Shown one piece after another: positions 33,901 through 46,371 of a stretch of DNA of 53,997 bases. Within the stretch, counting starts at the first letter, position 1; each line of letters starts with the position of its first letter. Made by a program: the position numbers and the translations under genes. The stretch comes from Schoenoplectus triqueter (Eukaryota; Streptophyta; Magnoliopsida; Poales; Cyperaceae). The notes beneath the pieces were generated by a model. The model was not told the origin of the DNA. It saw only the letters and a program-made list of their open reading frames with translations, and made no database searches. The stretch is taken from assembly GCA_964058805.1 (NCBI GenBank), contig CAXKVV010000468.1, positions 1-53,997 of the forward strand, written 5' to 3'.

Positions 33901-35020
33901 TGCTAGTATGAAACAACAGATTTTCAGAACTGAAAAGATTGTCAGTTGCACCAGTATCTATAACCACTTGAGATGAAGGAGTAGATAAGAGAGAAAAGCA
34001 ATTACCAAATTGTTTCACTGAGTTACCAACAATGCCAGCGGCAACAGTAGTGTTAGCAGCACTAGTTGTTGCTGCAGTTCCAGCCCCCTTTGTGTGTATC
34101 TCCATCAATTGTTTCAGCTGGTTGTTCAGTTGATTCAGCTGGTTCTGAAAACTAGGTCCAGTTTCTTCTCCTTGAACAACCATTTTTGCCTCTTGACTCT
34201 TGAATTTTGCTGGCTTTAGATGAGGATGAAGAATCCAGCATCGTTCTTTAGAGTGCCCCTCGCGATTACAATGGTCGCAGTAGAACTTTGATTTTCTCTC
34301 TTTAGTTTTGTTCCACCTGTTACCATCTCCAGAACGAGTAGGATTAGAGAAATGTGCATAAGTTTCAGAATTAGAAGTATTTACCTTAGCACCTCTTCCC
34401 ATTACTCTCTTTCGAGTTTCTTCACTCTGAATGATGGCACACACAGTATTTAAGGGTGGCAATTCAAGACGCATGAGGATTTCCCGTCTAGTTTCTTCAA
34501 ATTCAGGAGAGAGGCTTGCCAATAGGTGAAGAATACGATCTTGTTCTTCTCTCTTCACATATTCATCAACTGTCTTCGCAGGAGGTCGATACTGGCGAAG
34601 TTCTTCCCAATATTTCTTCACCTTGCCGAAATGATCGATGAAGGGCTGATCGGGGATTTGTTTGAGAGAAAACATCTCCTGTTGAATTTCAAAGATCCTG
34701 GAGGAATTGTTAGCAAACCCATACATTTCATAAAGAGAATCCCAAAGTTCTTTGGCTGAGTTGGAATAGGCAAAGATTTCATAAATGTTCTGTTCCATGG
34801 AATTAAAGATCCATGACATAACTAACAAATCGTTGGCACGCCATTCTCCCCTTTTTTTGTCATCTGTTGCATCTGGTTTTGATGTACCAGTAATGTGGCC
34901 CTCCTTCGAGCGACCTCCTAAAGCAACAGTTACAGCTCGGGCCCATGAGAGATAATTGGCCCCATTTAACAGAATGTTGGTTAATGGTTGGTTGGAGGAT
35001 TTCTGTGAATTTTCTGCCAT
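30928..35020 (-). pseudogene. Ty1/copia gag-pol polyprotein, interrupted
   Basis: From the gag start (MAENSQKS, ATG at 35020) about 1,365 codons run without a stop until the gypsy LTR. Visible parts are a zinc knuckle CDHCNREGHSKERC (~248), protease VIDTGATD (D ~355), integrase D,D-35-E (D ~536, D ~599, E ~635), RT with YVDD (~1079) and RNase H with CDADWAG and SSAEAEYRA. The order PR-INT-RT-RH is the copia order. In-frame sequence continues upstream to 35194, but the family start and a pyrimidine-rich leader favour 35020. The frame now runs into the gypsy LTR, adds nine foreign codons and stops at 30890, removing the last ~30 residues of RNase H. The protein is otherwise well preserved. Confidence 0.92.
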
Positions 35021-35400
35021 TGAGAAGGAGAAACAGATGGGTGCGCTGATAAAAAAATATCCTTTTTTTTTGAATGGTAAATTCAAAACTGATAGAGGAG
35101 AAAGGTCTTTTTGGCAGGTTTCAGAAAATTTTCTCGAGATTAAAGTAAAATAGTAATTTTCAGAGAGAGAAGGGGAGAAGTGTAAAAAATACACCTGACA
35201 GGAAGAGAAGTGATTCTATTTCTCCCAAAAACAGAAAAAAGTGCGCTGCAAAGAGAAAGAGACTAGATAGATATTGAACCAGCCTTGGGTGTGCAGCGCC
35301 TCCACAGATGGCGAGAAGATCAGAGAGTCCGGTACAGAACTGGTACAAAATAACAGAAACAACACAGGGTGGACCAACGCAGATGAAGAGGAGTACTTAA
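35021..35400 (-). other. Copia untranslated leader; 5' LTR not recognised
   Basis: On the minus strand this is pyrimidine-rich and leads to the gag ATG. It holds a long-range inverted repeat, gcgctgca at 35253 with tgcagcgc near 35291. I see no tggtatcagagc-type primer site and no match to 1899-2252, so the 5' LTR is either lost, very divergent or further away. Confidence 0.45.
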
Positions 35401-36189
35401 GAAAATATTATTACTCTTAAGAAAATAAAGAGACAATTTTAAATTCAATTAACTTAATTTATTATTACAATAAAGAACACTTGTTGTCTTAATCTCTAAA
35501 GATGAAAGAAAGATGTATAATTCATATTTCAAATTTTCAGCCATGTCAACAATAATAATTAAAAAATATTTATAAAAATAAAATTAACGCTATAAGTATG
35601 TTAGAAGTAGGGTAACAATAAAATTCCACGCAATTTTAATTTTATATTTTATCTGATAATAAAATGAAGCATCATTAATTTTGAAATGTTGAATATCGAA
35701 TATACTTGGACTTTGCTTTTTTCCATCTCTATCGCTGACGCTGAGATTGCTTCAACTTTATAAAGATCAACATTAAAAAATATAATATAATATAGAAAAA
35801 TAGATACACAGTAAATTGTCTACAAAATATAATATAGAGGAGTAACGTTAGATTATTCTTTCTAAATTCCAAATAAGGATTGTTTAAATCTTTTAGATTC
35901 GAGTACGAGGAAATATTATATTATATTACTAATATTCGGTTGTGATCTCTCTTTCTAATCGTATAACAATAAATTCCTTTACCAAGAAGCTTCATTGGAT
36001 GACAGAGTGGATCAAAGATTTCTTTGTGAAATATTCGATTTGTTCTCTTCTCGGTGGTCTTCACTCTCTCTCACCTGCGCCGCCAACTCAGATGCTAGGG
36101 TTTTTGGTTTTTGTCTCTTTCGAGGAGGGTTCTAATTTCTGAGAGAGCGAGGGGAGGAGACGGACGGAGAGAGACAGAGAGACGTGGTT
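35401..36189. other. AT-rich host sequence, no gene seen
   Basis: This stretch is noncoding. Near 35850-35930 a motif around tctttctaaattc and gtttaaatctttta recurs in diverged form at 44705 and 47125, marking the upstream part of a three-copy repeat. Confidence 0.5.
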
Positions 36190-36433
36190 TTCTCTCAAAT
36201 GCGTCGCCGCTGATCTCGTCTCCGAGGAACTCCTCCAAGTCAAAACTGTGTCTGCTCCACTGCTCAAGCCTCGTCACCTCAAATTACTTCATCCCGAGAA
36301 GAAATGACGCCATTCATCTCAAGGCCGTCGACTTTCACGCATCTCTCGACGACGAACCGCACGCTCGTGTTGATCTGAAGGATGTACCGCATCACGGGTT
36401 CATTCCTACTGCACCCTACATGCGCAACATGAG
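36190..36433 (+). pseudogene. Duplicated exon-like block, copy 1
   Basis: GC-richer sequence with coding character shares gagaagaaatg and ctcaaggcc, and a conserved end next to a donor (cgcaacatgag|gtagta), with 47780-48001. One frame reads LKAVDFHASLDDEP and on to the donor, while the upstream part is open in another frame, which implies a frameshift. The 25 kb between the first GC-rich stretch and any matching exons is not resolvable by eye. I do not recognise the protein family. Confidence 0.5.
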
Positions 36434-39400
36434 GTAGTACCTAAACGCCATTTGATAATTTCTATCATAGTGTTTAATTTCAGGTCTAGATGTCATTTCA
36501 AGCAAATTTCACCTGTTTCTAATTATCTGATTTTTACTCATATAATAATTAAGTTAGTGATTTATGTCTTATAAGGTTAAGGAAAAAAGCAAATTTCTTA
36601 CCAGATATATTAGTCCTTTTATTAATTCAATTTATTAATCTATGTTTTGTTTTTGCTACGTTTTCTAGGACTAGCTGCTTTCTGAATGTTTGCTTTTCCC
36701 CTTTTTAAATAATTTGTTCATTTAAGATTAGTCAGCTCTGCAGAGTTCATGAACCTAGATAAGTCAAATTGTTTCTTGTTCAAGGCAAGATGAGGTTACT
36801 AGGAATGTGAAGAAGCTTTATAAATGAATTATTTTTAAGTTCGATTTGGTTTGTAATATGTGCTGCGAACCTCAGTTACATTTCAAGTTTTATAAATTAA
36901 TCTTTATGTTTGGTCCAATCAACATTTTCCACAAATTTCTCTTTCAAAGGTTGAATTCATTATTGAATTAAAAAATGTAAACCCTCAGTGGTCCAGATAC
37001 ATCAAAGCACATGCAAACAACTGAAATGGGCAACACTTTTTTTTTTGTTCAATCCTGTTTTGGCCTGTGTAATTGGAGTTTAGACAGACTAATATAACAT
37101 ACCAAAAACTGAGGTTTTTTCGCACATCATTAGAAAGAGTTATGTTTTATTATTATTGTCAGAATAGTTTATCTAATAAATTTGTGTTCGCAGGTAGCAT
37201 AGGGTGGCGACTATAGGCTACTGGGACTCTTGGGCAGGTTGACCCAAAAGTTCAATTATAATAAATAGGTGATGGTCAAACTTGAAGAGAAGATTTCTTG
37301 TTTCTCTTTCCTTGTTGCCATGTGACATTTTGATAGTACGATAATCTATTGCTTTACCTGTGTTAATATTTAAACTGGGTACTACTGGGTAACTGGGGGT
37401 TGTGCCAATGAATAGTGAGAGCATAACTTGTACCAAGATCAGAGGACCTGACAGAAATATGTCTCATTTCTTTCATATAAACTGAAACTTTTCCCTTTTC
37501 TATCCTAGGAAGCCTCAAAAACTTTCAATTTTTTTTTAATTTTTGTTAACAATATATATCTTTCTTGTTTTCATTAGAAATGAAACGCGGTGATTGGGGC
37601 TTCTGGTGCTGAAAGATCAGTCCAATTGTGATGGCAAAGCAAGCTAGTACTGAATGATAGGAGGTTGACATTCTAAACTATTAGCATTATTTTTTTCTCT
37701 ACTTGTGCTTGCTGCTTAGCACCACCATGGTTGCAAGTATCAGAAATAAAAACCAGGCTCTTTATAGGAAATTCTCGCTCTATAGGTTGCCAACAAGGAG
37801 TTTTTTTTTTTTTTAAAAAAAAGACCATCTGACTACTGTATTGATCCAAATGTCTGATTATTACAGGTTACAGGGTGTTAGTTAGTTGATCTATTTTTTC
37901 AATTATTTTTCTTCCTTGAACATGAATGAACTTTGCAAGAAAAAGTGTATGATCCTAGAAGGGAACATTTCAACAGTAGTCAAAATATTATATTGAGTTA
38001 ATATGGTCTGCATTTGCTTATGTTCTATTCTAATTGTCCTTTTTTGGGTTGAATTTAATGTTGCAGCAGTGTACTTTTGTAGGAGCTGGCTATAAGATTT
38101 CGATTAGTGGAATCTGTCTACACACTTGCATTACTTATTGATATGCTTTGATGGTAAGAAAATATAGGTTCATTATTTCTAGAAAGTTTCCATGTTTTAC
38201 TTTGTTTAAAGTTGATGCCTGAAAAAAGAACAAGGTCAAGGACTTTAGAAAGGAAATCTTCATGTTTATTTTTGTGCTTAGCTATAGAACAATACTCAAA
38301 TACTCCTGCATATTACATCATATGACTTTTCTTGTCATCTGTGATGGCTTGGATGATATTAATTTTTGCTTCCATATGTATAGATTTGACTTTTTGGTTG
38401 TTGGAAGAAAATTGACAGGGATTTTGTAGTTCTTTTATTTTCAGTCAGGAATTGAAATAAAAAGGTCAAATTTTTAACTTCCTTTTTTTCAAACTTGAAG
38501 TTCTTTGTAGGTGTTCCTTTTTGATTGAAGTGGGGGGGGGGGTGTCCCTGAATTTGGTTGCTTGTTTGGCTTGGAGTAATTAGTGTGGTTCTACAGTTTA
38601 ACAATTGAATATAAATACTACACGGTATAAAGTACTGCATGGTCTAGCATCTTTTAATCTTCTATAGAAATTTGTTGTATAATTAGGAATGGTCTGTGTC
38701 TTGACTTATTTTTCTTCCTTTTTTTGTTGGTTGGCATTTCACTAACCAACTTTCAAAACTTGTTTTGTCTTTTTAGATCTGCTTTCTGAATTGTCCTTCC
38801 TATAGAAATTAGATTAATTCCTCTTACTTGTCAGGTCTATCAATTCTTCCCGCTGATTGTGTAAAGGATGACGTACAATGCATGGACTGATCAGGCTTTT
38901 GCATGTGCTTGTAGCAGGGACACCTCCCATAGGGCCATGCTACTGCAAAATAAATTTCATGAGGAAAAACATTGTTGATGGAGGTAGGATCAATCTTTTC
39001 TTTTATCTTATTTTTGACAATGGCCAGTTGTTGGTGGGAAGTGGGAACTGAGTTGATAGTCAGGTTAAGTGGGAGGTGTTATTGCTGTTAGGATGTTTTG
39101 ATGGTGGCATGATGTGGTTCTATCGCTTGTGCTACAAACAAAATTCTTTTTCTTTTTTCTTGGTTGCTCTGTGTAAGTGTGTTTGGAGTTGGGGGTAGTG
39201 AAATTATGTCTGATTTTTTTTCTGGTGATGGATGTACTTTCTTATGAAGCAAGAAGCTAATATTATCAGTTTTTTTTTTCAATTACTGTGCCTTAGGATC
39301 TTTCTATGACTCTCTGTATGGTTGCAGAACTTGCAGGTATGGTTCATGATTCATCTCTTATTATGTTGTCATCTCCCATTCACCACTTATGCATACTCGT

Positions 39401-41156
39401 GTGTGGCTAAATATTGAAAGATAATCTGTAAAATATTGTAAGGCAGTCTAGTATATTTTATTGTGTATGATATTTTTGCATTTTATTTGCAGGATTTTCA
39501 TCAATAATTGGTCAAATGTCAAGAAAAATAAAAATGATTAGAAATGTTGAAATTTAATCAAATTTGACTTCCCCAAATTTGCAAACTTTTAGATAAATAA
39601 TAAAGAGATTAGTTCTGCTAAAGAACTTCACTCTTACTGAGTAGCCAAGTACTCTGTGAAACTAGAACTTCACTATTACTGAGTAGCCAAGTACTCTGTA
39701 ATAGTTTCACTGATGAGGAGAATGGGTCGGAGATCACTCGGCCCCTCTAATTTCACTGATGAGGCGTGATGAGGCAGTGAGGCTCTGATAAAAATGAGAA
39801 CGGTTTGAAGCGGGATTTAGGCTTTTGGGGGTTGGGAGAGGGGCACGCATTCGAGAGTTATTTGTGTGAATAGTTTTCAAAGGTTAATCAAAATGACTTA
39901 TTTTAGTCACAACGGTTGTAGAGAAGTTTAAACATAAATTTTAATACACGGAAGATCTATTATTGTTAAATCAGAACTGTTGATCTCTGATCGAACGGAT
40001 CAGATAAAAAATACTCCACTTGGAGAACAAAGAGGATGCCGTTTCGGGAGAGGGCCAAAAAGATCATGCCTATCACTCATCATCAATGAAAAGACTCCGT
40101 ATCATTCTTCAATCTTCAGTAATGACAAAGATTTTTTCCCGATTTTATTATTAAATTAATTAATTAGCTGATTTTGTTTTTATTTTGTTCCAGAGAAATG
40201 TTCTATATTGTTGGATTTCATCACTCTGACTAAAAGACAATAGAGAGATTTTATTATCGTTGAATTAATTAACTGTTTAATCCAATTGTTTTTCTTTTCT
40301 ATAAGAGAGACTAGCAATTTATATCAATTATAAGTGCATTCGCTTTTTCCGTTCTTACTACTTCCATCGATTTTTTTTTAGAGAAACTCGTAAGTAATAA
40401 ATAACAATAAAAATTCCCATGTCTTATTTTTTATTCATTTTTTCAATACTATTAAATAAAATGTAATAAATAATTATAAATAAAATAATGATCATTAGTA
40501 ATAAATAAAATAATAATCATTAGTAATAAATAAAAGGTTAATTAATAATCATATAAAATAATAAGTGTTATTGAACAAAATACTAATAAGTAATAAAAAA
40601 ATCTTTATGCATGGTAATCTTGGTGTCAGATAAAATAAGAAATAATAATACAACAAAACGTGGGTCTTTATATATTTACTGGATATAATATCACCATGGG
40701 AATTTTCATTGGCATTATTCTTAATTAACCAGTAAATTACAATAAAAATTATTCAGTACAAAATGAGAAAATTTACAAACTACAACTGGTCAATCCATAA
40801 TTAATTCATGTGCGAACTCAAGATAGTTTATAGATATTTGATTTTTTTTATCGAAAATAGATATTTGATTTTAAATTTGACCTATCCAAAATGACATAAA
40901 TTTTACCTATCGTTTGTTGATTGGCCAGTCTTCACGGTGGGTTGGAATTTGCTTATCATAGGTGGACGGCAGATTCGATTCCAATAAAAGTAGAAAAGCT
41001 GGCTCGGATCGAGAATACAATTGCGCACTGATGAATTGTCGTTGGACTTCAAGTCTTCAACTAAGCGCCGTGAGTCTTAATCAGGAATGCTAGTGAAGAA
41101 GACCAAATTTTCTTTGCAAATATGTTATGGTCATTTTGGAAAGCCCGCAATAAAAG
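36434..41156. other. Low-density host sequence without a supported gene
   Basis: The sequence is T-rich and intron-like from 36.4 to 39.5 kb and AT-rich after that. It contains an 11-G homopolymer (38532-38542), a 42-bp tandem repeat (39622-39705) and a short open stretch at 38884-38985 that I cannot assign. No domain is seen. Confidence 0.5.
39622..39705. repeat. 42-bp tandem duplication
   Basis: Two units starting agaacttcact at 39622 and 39664 share gagtagccaagtactctgt and differ at a few bases. Confidence 0.9.
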
Positions 41157-41208
41157 TCATGGAGGGCGTTCATGGAGGGCGTGAAAACCAATCCAAGAAA
41201 GATTTGGA

Positions 41209-41803
41209 TACGGCTGCAAGAAAGTTCGGCTCGTGGTTCAATTCGGGTTCGAGCTAATCTGACTCGAGCTAATCTAGCTCGATAGTTAAATGAGTCGAGT
41301 TTGAGTTGGGGTTAGTTCGGTTCGTAGCTCGATTCGGCTCGAATAATGATAATTTATATTTTTTTATTTGCTAAACTCTAATCCAATAATTCATTTTTCA
41401 TTATCTCTCATGATCTCATCATCTTAGCGGCTTAATATTTTTTTATACTTACTCGTGATTCGGCTTATATATTTGACTAGTTTTTTTGCTGATCCATCAA
41501 TTCAAATTAATGCAGTAAAGATTTTATTGAAAATATAGATTGTTGATATATCAATTTTGTACTAACTTATGTAATATTTTTATAGATACATCAAATTTAT
41601 AATTTATAAATATACTAAATAATAATGTTCAACCGAGTCAACATACATGTATTGGCTCGTGAGCCAGTTCGAATAGTAACGAGCCGAGTTTAAGCTAGAA
41701 TTTTCAGCTCGAAACGTTTCACGAGCTCGACTCGACTCGAATTTTCATGAACCGAATTTAAGCTAAGCCTGACTTGCTCGAACTCGACTCGTTTGCAGCC
41801 CTA
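41209..41803. mobile_element. MITE-like element with ggctgcaa terminal repeats
   Basis: The left end ta-c-ggctgcaa and the right end ttgcagcc-c-ta are inverted, suggesting terminal inverted repeats and a TA duplication. Both ends carry GAGCTCGA/GACTCGA-rich sequence in inverted orientation around an AT-rich middle. It has no coding capacity. The superfamily cannot be fixed from these ends. Confidence 0.5.
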
Positions 41804-41856
41804 AATTTGAATGCAGGCAGAGGCACTGAGATCCTACAAGCACATCAAGCTTTCTA

Positions 41857-42063
41857 AGATCTACCAATGGAGCGGTGAATTTCGTACAACAAGGAAACGA
41901 GGTGCTACTAATAGATGCATCTTGCGACGCGACAAAGCAGGCGGGAGTAGGCATTCTATGGTACAACCGTGATCGTTACATTAAAGAAATTCAACTGGTG
42001 CTACAGTTCAGGTGATGCCTTTCATTCTTGAGGCAATGACGCTACTCATGGCTAACAAAATAA
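41857..42063 (+). pseudogene. RNase H fragment of a LINE-type reverse transcriptase protein
   Basis: One frame encodes VLLIDASCDATKQAGVGILW and continues to a TGA at 42013. A shifted frame then gives PFILEAMTLLMANK up to 42063. DAS...GVGI and the later EAM.LLMA block match the first catalytic Asp and the Glu region of RNase H domains in plant non-LTR elements. The frameshift and truncation mark it as a remnant. Confidence 0.65.
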
Positions 42064-43185
42064 AAAACTGGTAGCTCCTGACTAGTTCGGATCGATTCCT
42101 TATTGGTTCGTTTAATAGTGAATCAAGTCATATAACAAGATGGTCTGTTAAGCTTGTTAAGTTAATGAGCCGAGTTTGAGTTTTGATTGACTCGGTTTAT
42201 TAGACTCGTTTTTTATTTTACATTTTTTATTACAATATTCTAGATGTTTCAGCACAGTGATTTTTATATTTAATTATCTAACTTATCCTAATTACTTTAA
42301 TAAGTGATAAATTTAAAATATATAAATGACAACGTACCATTGACAATAGTGCGTTATCATTCATATTTTTAAAATTTTGATTTTATGGCTCTTATCATTG
42401 TAGTAGAACTTAGTTTACTTTAGTTTACTTGATGATGTATTAAGATGTAAGACTCTTTTTAATTAAGTAATTGCCTACGGGCTTTTCCTTCAAAAAAAAA
42501 TGTGCTTTTTGTGACCGTATCAGAATTACTGCTGAACAATTTAATTACTCTGTGCGGACTAGGAAGAAAAATAATTGTCCCGCTCACAATCGAGAATTGG
42601 ATATCAATGGTGCCGTGGTGTAGGCAATCCCAAGATGTATACATGATTCGAGAGTCAAGAGTCAGACTGCCGATGCTAAGCATTAGAATACTCCGTAATG
42701 TTGATGTCAATATGAAATGTGAATTACCTGAAAAAGTATAATCCCTTGACCTTGATCGATGTTTATATTTGCCTATTTGGTGTAGAGCCTGTAGCGTAGG
42801 CGTAGTGTAGTCACATGGCACGCGTAATTATTGCCCTCGATTGTTGCAGCGAGCAGGCTCCAATAAAGAAATCTTGATTGGCAAAGAGGGGAAAAAAGAT
42901 CGATCAATGAAATACAAAAAGAAAACCTAGGTCTTAAACGTACATGTACATATATAGTTATATACATACCTACATATATACTGACAAGTGACAAAATAGA
43001 ATAATTATTCTTCAAAAAAAAGTTTAATCTACTATTTCCGAAAAAAATATTTGGACAGAGTTTGGCAACACAATTTTCTTCAGCTTTGTTTGACACTCAA
43101 TGGAATAGTAAAAATTTAGAATAGAATTATTATTCCGACGAATTAATTTATCAAACGAATTTTAAACTAAGTAGAAGAGTACAAA
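42064..43185. other. Intergenic sequence, only small unassigned ORFs
   Basis: A second GAGTCGAGTTTG-like patch near 42160-42210 resembles the neighbouring MITE. An open frame at 42502-42741 (79 codons, alternative start) and its reverse show no recognisable domain and I do not call a gene. Confidence 0.4.
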
Positions 43186-43236
43186 AGAGTGTTAATCCGG
43201 TATACCAAATTATAGGTGGTAAACCGGATTAACTCT
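43186..43236. other. Imperfect hairpin around ttaatccggt
   Basis: The arms agagtgttaatccggtatacc and its inverted partner ending aaccggattaactct flank a short loop. It may be the centre of a foldback MITE, but I cannot fix outer ends. Confidence 0.6.
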
Positions 43237-43289
43237 CGTCGAAATAGCGATTATTGTTTAATTATGTTGTATTATATTATGATTATGAT

Positions 43290-43350
43290 TTATTATTATT
43301 ATTATATTATTATATTATTATATTATTATATTATATAATGATGATGATGA
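43290..43350. repeat. tta/tatta microsatellite
   Basis: Repeated tattatta units pass into a short gatgat run. Simple sequence, no further signal. Confidence 0.9.
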
Positions 43351-43975
43351 TAGTATCTTATATAAATCCAACAAAACATATATTCATTTTTTATAATATC
43401 ACAAAAATTAATTCATGTGATCATTCAAAATAAAAGGTTTTGTACTTTTTTTCATTTTAAATATATTTTTTATGTACAGTCAATAATCCATATCGTTCAT
43501 AATAATTCTTGCATTATTTTGTGATAACAATCTAAAGCAAGGTCTTCGGCGAATAATGAAAGGCCTTTGATTCCGATGAATTTTAAATCACAGTTCATTA
43601 ATGCGAGGTTGTGCACACGGGAATCGTTTATTGGGTTCAAATTCATTAATTAATCGGAAATTAAATAAAATTATTAAAATAATATTTTTTATATATTAAA
43701 AATAATGAAAAATAAAAATAACCATATCGATAAAGAAAATTTTCCTCTACAGAACTTTATATTTTAATTTTTTTTGTATAATTCTTTTATTATCCACGAT
43801 ATTAAATATTTTTTCTCAATGAAAAATAATCAGATAATCTAGAAAGGTCAGAAATTTAATCCAAAAAAGTTCAAATTAATAAAATTTAAGCCTAAAAATA
43901 TTTTTTTTAATCCAAAAGAGAGTCAATTGACCCCTGATATACTTTAGATCTGTCCCTACCTGTGCAAACTACAAC

Positions 43976-44880
43976 CATGATAAACGTATTAATGTGCGTA
44001 GTTATCTTTGCATATTTTTCTTGTGACATTCTTATGTAAATACTTGCATAATTAAAGTTTTTTTTGCGCATATTTATTTTGTAAGGCATTTCATGTATGT
44101 AAATGCTTAAGCATGCATAAATCATTTTGCGCAGATGAAGTTAAATAGAATAGTTATGTCAGTTTTGATGAATCATTAATGAGACGTATGAACAACCTAT
44201 TTATTAAGTATTATTGTGGATTATTTTACTTAATATTTTAATATTCTTTTTTTTATCAGATTGGTAACTGGAATGTGATCGATGTGTGCAACAGCCTCCA
44301 TGGTGGGTTCATGGCAATCACCTCAGGTTGCTCTATAATTGACCATGGGTTGCTGTTGTTTGTGGTTTTGTCTCAGCTTGGGCTTAGGGAGCCCGAATTA
44401 TATGTTTATGCGGCGACGAACAAAATACTGCATTCACGATTGGTTTTTATATTATAAAGGGAACATTAACTTAGAATATTTAGTATTTTTTTTGTTTTAT
44501 CAATTCATGACCTAAAAATGTCAATAAGGGAAGTTTTATTTCATTTATTTTTATGCACGTTGAAGATTTTAAAAACGTATAAGAAAAAGTTTCTTTCATA
44601 ATATCAATTAACCATATTATTCGATATTTTTTTACTTAAAGAAATAGACGTAAATGATAAATTATTTACTTAGTATCGGGATTTAGGTGGCAGCGTTATA
44701 AGATCTTTCTAAATTCTAAATTAAGATGGTTTAAATCTTTAAAAGATTGTATCATATGAAATGATTCGGAAATATATATTCTTTAAAAAGATTGGTGGAA
44801 TGAAACATGCGCATGACCTGAATGCTCTCGTCTTGGCTGTCCAAGTGTGTTATAGAAGCCAAGCCACGTATCCGTTATGC
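43976..44880. repeat. Segmental duplication, copy A
   Basis: Shared with 46372-47290 are acttgcataatt, gcgcatatttattttgtaagg, atgaagttaaatag, gatgtatgaacaacc-like words and later tctttctaaattctaaatta and gtgttatagaagcca. Copy A differs by carrying the AMT1 fragment where copy B has other AT-rich sequence. Copy B leads into the exon-like block at 47.8 kb and copy A does not. Confidence 0.8.
44266..44387 (+). pseudogene. Ammonium transporter (AMT1-type) gene fragment
   Basis: The frame from 44266 reads [20 protein letters not shown], matching the AMT1 block WNVTDVCNGLLGGFAAIT. The match continues in a shifted frame as [13 protein letters not shown], the next AMT1 membrane helix, ending in a TAG at 44385. 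A one-base deletion near 44345 and the stop show it is dead. Only about 40 residues of a ~500-residue channel protein are present, with no intron, so it is a captured or relic fragment. Confidence 0.8.
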
Positions 44881-45860
44881 CTTTATTTTTTAATAAATAA
44901 TAAATAATAATAAGAAATGTTCAAATGCCTCTACTTTTTGTGCGTCCACGATGCCTTTATTTTTTTTATAACAACTGTTATTATTAAAATGTCAAAATAA
45001 AATTATTGAATTCGGTTGATACTCTTTTCCTGCATACAAAAAATATATTCATTTTTTCTCTTTCATTTTTTATGAATCAACAAATTAAAATAAACATCTA
45101 GAAATTATTCACATCAGTACATTTCTTGTAAGCTTTTGATGTCAGATAACGTTCAATTTTCATATTTTTTTAATACATAAGCAATGTGATATAGACCAAA
45201 AGTAATGATTTTATTTTTTAATTATGAATTATAAAAAAATAAAAAATTAGGGTATGATGGAGACACCATGAGCGGAGGTACTTAAACTCTTCCTCATTTA
45301 TAATTAACAAATATAATTACAAATTAACCAAGAATAAATAATAATGTGGTCAGCAAATAAAAAATAATGTACAATTGTTATTATTTTAACGAATATAAAA
45401 ATGTAGTTAAACTATACATTATTATTTGTTAATTTTACAATTCTATATGTTAATTATAAATTATTATTTTTAAAAGTAGAGTCCATCTTCTGTCATTTCG
45501 GTGTCAGGTCAATTGGAGCATACTCCCGATCGAAAACATGTGTGTTAGATAATTGCATACAATAAATACTGTATGTACAATGTAATGGGTGATGTATTTA
45601 AAAATACAAAAATTTAGATTTTCATGAGAAGACAAAGGAAATAAGATATGAAGATAATTTAACGATGTGGACGTATTCAAATATTATGCTTAATCGACTT
45701 AATTAAATATATCTGCCGTGCAATAATATTTCACATCAAGAATACATTTTTGTCACATAATGTTCTTTTCAATTGTAGAATTGATGGCGTGTGATTGCGA
45801 TTTTTAAATTTAGTAAGAGATTTGCATATAGATATGTGGTTTGGTGAAAATCAATTAAAA
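44881..45860. other. AT-rich sequence without a supported gene
   Basis: There are long A/T runs and taataaataat repeats. A short copy of the segmental repeat (gataaacgtattaatgt) starts at 45866, matching 43978. No domain is seen. Confidence 0.5.
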
Positions 45861-45925
45861 AACATGATAAACGTATTAATGTATGTAGTTCTCTTTGCAT
45901 ATTTTTCTTGTGACATTCTTATGTA

Positions 45926-45962
45926 AATTATGCAAGAGATTTTCTCTGACTCTTGCATAATT
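45926..45962. other. Perfect 13-bp stem hairpin
   Basis: The arms aattatgcaagag (45926-45938) and ctcttgcataatt (45950-45962) are exact inverted repeats around an 11-nt loop. It sits where the duplicated segment is broken by about 430 bp of unrelated sequence. Confidence 0.9.
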
Positions 45963-46371
45963 TTGAAGGATTTGACACTTTGATGCAGAGAGAAGCGTTG
46001 GTTAATTGGAGCATGAAGTACCTTCGCGTGTAAGACCAAACCAGTGAGAACATGTGATCAAGATATTCTTTACACGAAGATGGTGCGGAGTTGGGTGAGT
46101 TTGCATTTACCATGCTGCATTAGATTTGTTAGATATCGGATCACTAAATAATAACGAACCTTCGTTCGTTACAAGCGCACTAAAATGAGTTTCAATCGTT
46201 TGTTTCCACTTTAGTCTTTAGTTGACTTGCGTCAGCTGCCAAAATCGGTGCCTGCTAGCTTGTTGTTTAGCGGTGTGAATGGATTAGATGAAAATTTTCT
46301 TTATATTCGTATTTATTTGAAAGTAATTTTATTCATATTTTATATTCTTGTTATTAATTACAAAATTGTAG

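Larger units (their letters stand above)
1899..35020 (-). mobile_element. Ty1/copia retrotransposon, split by a nested gypsy element
   Basis: The polyprotein body is at 30928-35020 and its last 31 codons, including the stop, are at 2261-2353. Everything between is the gypsy insertion plus one copy of its target duplication. The frame resumes exactly after the duplicated ctggt, entering the conserved LADIFTKPL tail of copia RNase H, then a stop and a purine-rich tract. No LTR copy or tRNA-type primer site was recognised upstream of gag, so the element may be truncated at its 5' end. The element is older than the gypsy insertion, yet its ORF has no other break. Confidence 0.9.

Noticed and set aside
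38884..38985. Short open frame as a host exon
   Set aside because: It has no convincing splice sites on both sides and no family match from memory.
45851..46113. Minus-strand ORFs around 45.9-46.1 kb
   Set aside because: They overlap the perfect hairpin and the duplication break, in competing frames, with no domain I recognise.
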